From NCBI GenBank assembly GCA_041687295.1, contig JAWLCG010000286.1, forward strand, positions 1 through 6,593: 6,593 nucleotides of DNA. The letters run 5' to 3'. Each line of letters starts with the position of its first letter. Position 1 is the stretch's first letter. Positions 6,288-6,593 of this stretch are shown here, in pieces. Under the pieces are notes generated by a model, which saw only the letters and a list, made by a program, of their open reading frames with translations, was not told the origin of the DNA and did not search any database. This DNA is from JAWLCG01 sp041687295 (GTDB lineage Bacteria > Planctomycetota > Phycisphaerae > SM23-33 > FEN-1343). Position numbers and translations under genes: made by a program.

Positions 6288-6536
6288 GGTCGAGAGAATC
6301 CGTTGACGGGTGCCACGGCCTGCCGCGACGGCTGTTTGGCGCGGTTGGCCGTGCCCCTGACCGTGCCGGCGTTTCGGGGGCCGCTCACCGAACCTGCGAT
6401 CTGTGGGTAGTGTTTCCCACGCAGGGGCATCCCCTTCGCCCGGCATTCGTCACGCCATAGCAGGACGGCCTCGCTCAGGGCAGGCCGACGCCTGCTGGGC
6501 GGCCGTCGAGGCGGGCCTCAAGGAAGGAGCCAAGCC
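6288..6536. other. Divergent intergenic region
   Basis: This region separates the minus-strand membrane-protein gene from the plus-strand gene at 6537, so it should hold promoters for both. I see no strong -35/-10 pair. It contains a partial copy of the repeat at 237-248 (reverse complement at 6306-6317) and a small hairpin GTGGG (6403-6407)/CCCAC (6416-6420). A plus-strand frame open from at least 6391 ends at a TGA (6538-6540) overlapping the next start, but it has no ATG. Confidence 0.5.
6522..6529 (+). promoter_or_regulatory. Strong ribosome binding site
   Basis: GGAAGGAG lies seven bases before the GTG at 6537. It is the best Shine-Dalgarno match in the window and supports the truncated gene at the right edge. 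Confidence 0.65.
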
Positions 6537-6593
6537 GTGAGAGGATTCCTGGAGCGCATCAGCAGCCGCAAGTTCCTGCTGGCCCTGGCCACG
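6537..6593 (+). CDS. N-terminus of an unknown protein, cut by window end
   Basis: Nineteen codons are visible from a GTG start behind a strong Shine-Dalgarno sequence. The peptide reads MRGFLERISSRKFLLALAT. A short basic segment (RISSRK) followed by the hydrophobic FLLALAT suggests a signal peptide or a first membrane helix. Similar beginnings occur in small phage-type and envelope proteins, but 19 residues are too few to assign a family. Confidence 0.6.
   Translation, partial: MRGFLERISSRKFLLALAT

Noticed and set aside
5394..6410. A plus-strand frame of 338 codons opposite the membrane-protein gene
   Set aside because: It is the antisense shadow of the four-helix protein, whose membrane helices and DUF3592-like domain are clear. 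The frame also runs through the twin hairpins.
5317..6593. tRNA-associated integration (attachment) site
   Set aside because: No second copy of the tRNA 3' end was found downstream. The closest string near 6305 (ACGGGTGCC) matches only a few bases, and no integrase gene is in the window.

Overview
This window comes from a GC-rich bacterial chromosome. Three things point, as an inference only, to a planctomycete-like (Planctomycetota) genome: the base composition, the compact hairpin repeats between genes, and an uncharacterised sugar-catabolism gene set. No rRNA or other lineage marker is present, so the taxonomic call is weak.

The left 310 bases carry no gene that I can support. They hold a dense cluster of nested inverted and direct repeats (about 1-160), a further hairpin (227-243), and a probable promoter with a palindromic operator just before the first gene. 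Three co-directional plus-strand genes follow, tightly spaced: an IclR-family transcription regulator (311-1099), an L-arabinose/L-fucose isomerase-fold protein with its metal-binding residues intact (1153-2604), and an 823-residue cytoplasmic protein of no family I can name with certainty (2614-5085). The last one has the layout of a glycoside hydrolase: an N-terminal barrel-like region, a central glutamine-amidotransferase-like domain as in GH42 beta-galactosidases, and a beta-rich C-terminus. Together they look like a small regulated sugar-use operon. The inferred logic is that a glycoside enters the cell, the large protein releases or remodels the sugar, the isomerase converts the aldose to a ketose, and the IclR protein senses an intermediate. 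No transporter, kinase or aldolase is present here to fix the substrate.

A 231-base spacer with a candidate sigma-70-type promoter leads to a complete tRNA-Arg(UCG) gene (5317-5389). Between it and the convergent gene that follows lie two closely related strong hairpins (5398-5417 and 5441-5461), which also form one larger inverted repeat. The minus-strand gene (5484-6287) encodes a four-helix membrane protein with a C-terminal DUF3592-like domain. After a divergent intergenic region of about 250 bases, a new plus-strand gene begins at a GTG with a strong ribosome binding site (6537) and runs off the window after 19 codons.

The most interesting material is the IclR / isomerase / large-protein cassette, the operator that appears to sit on a leaderless promoter, and the repeat elements flanking the genes.
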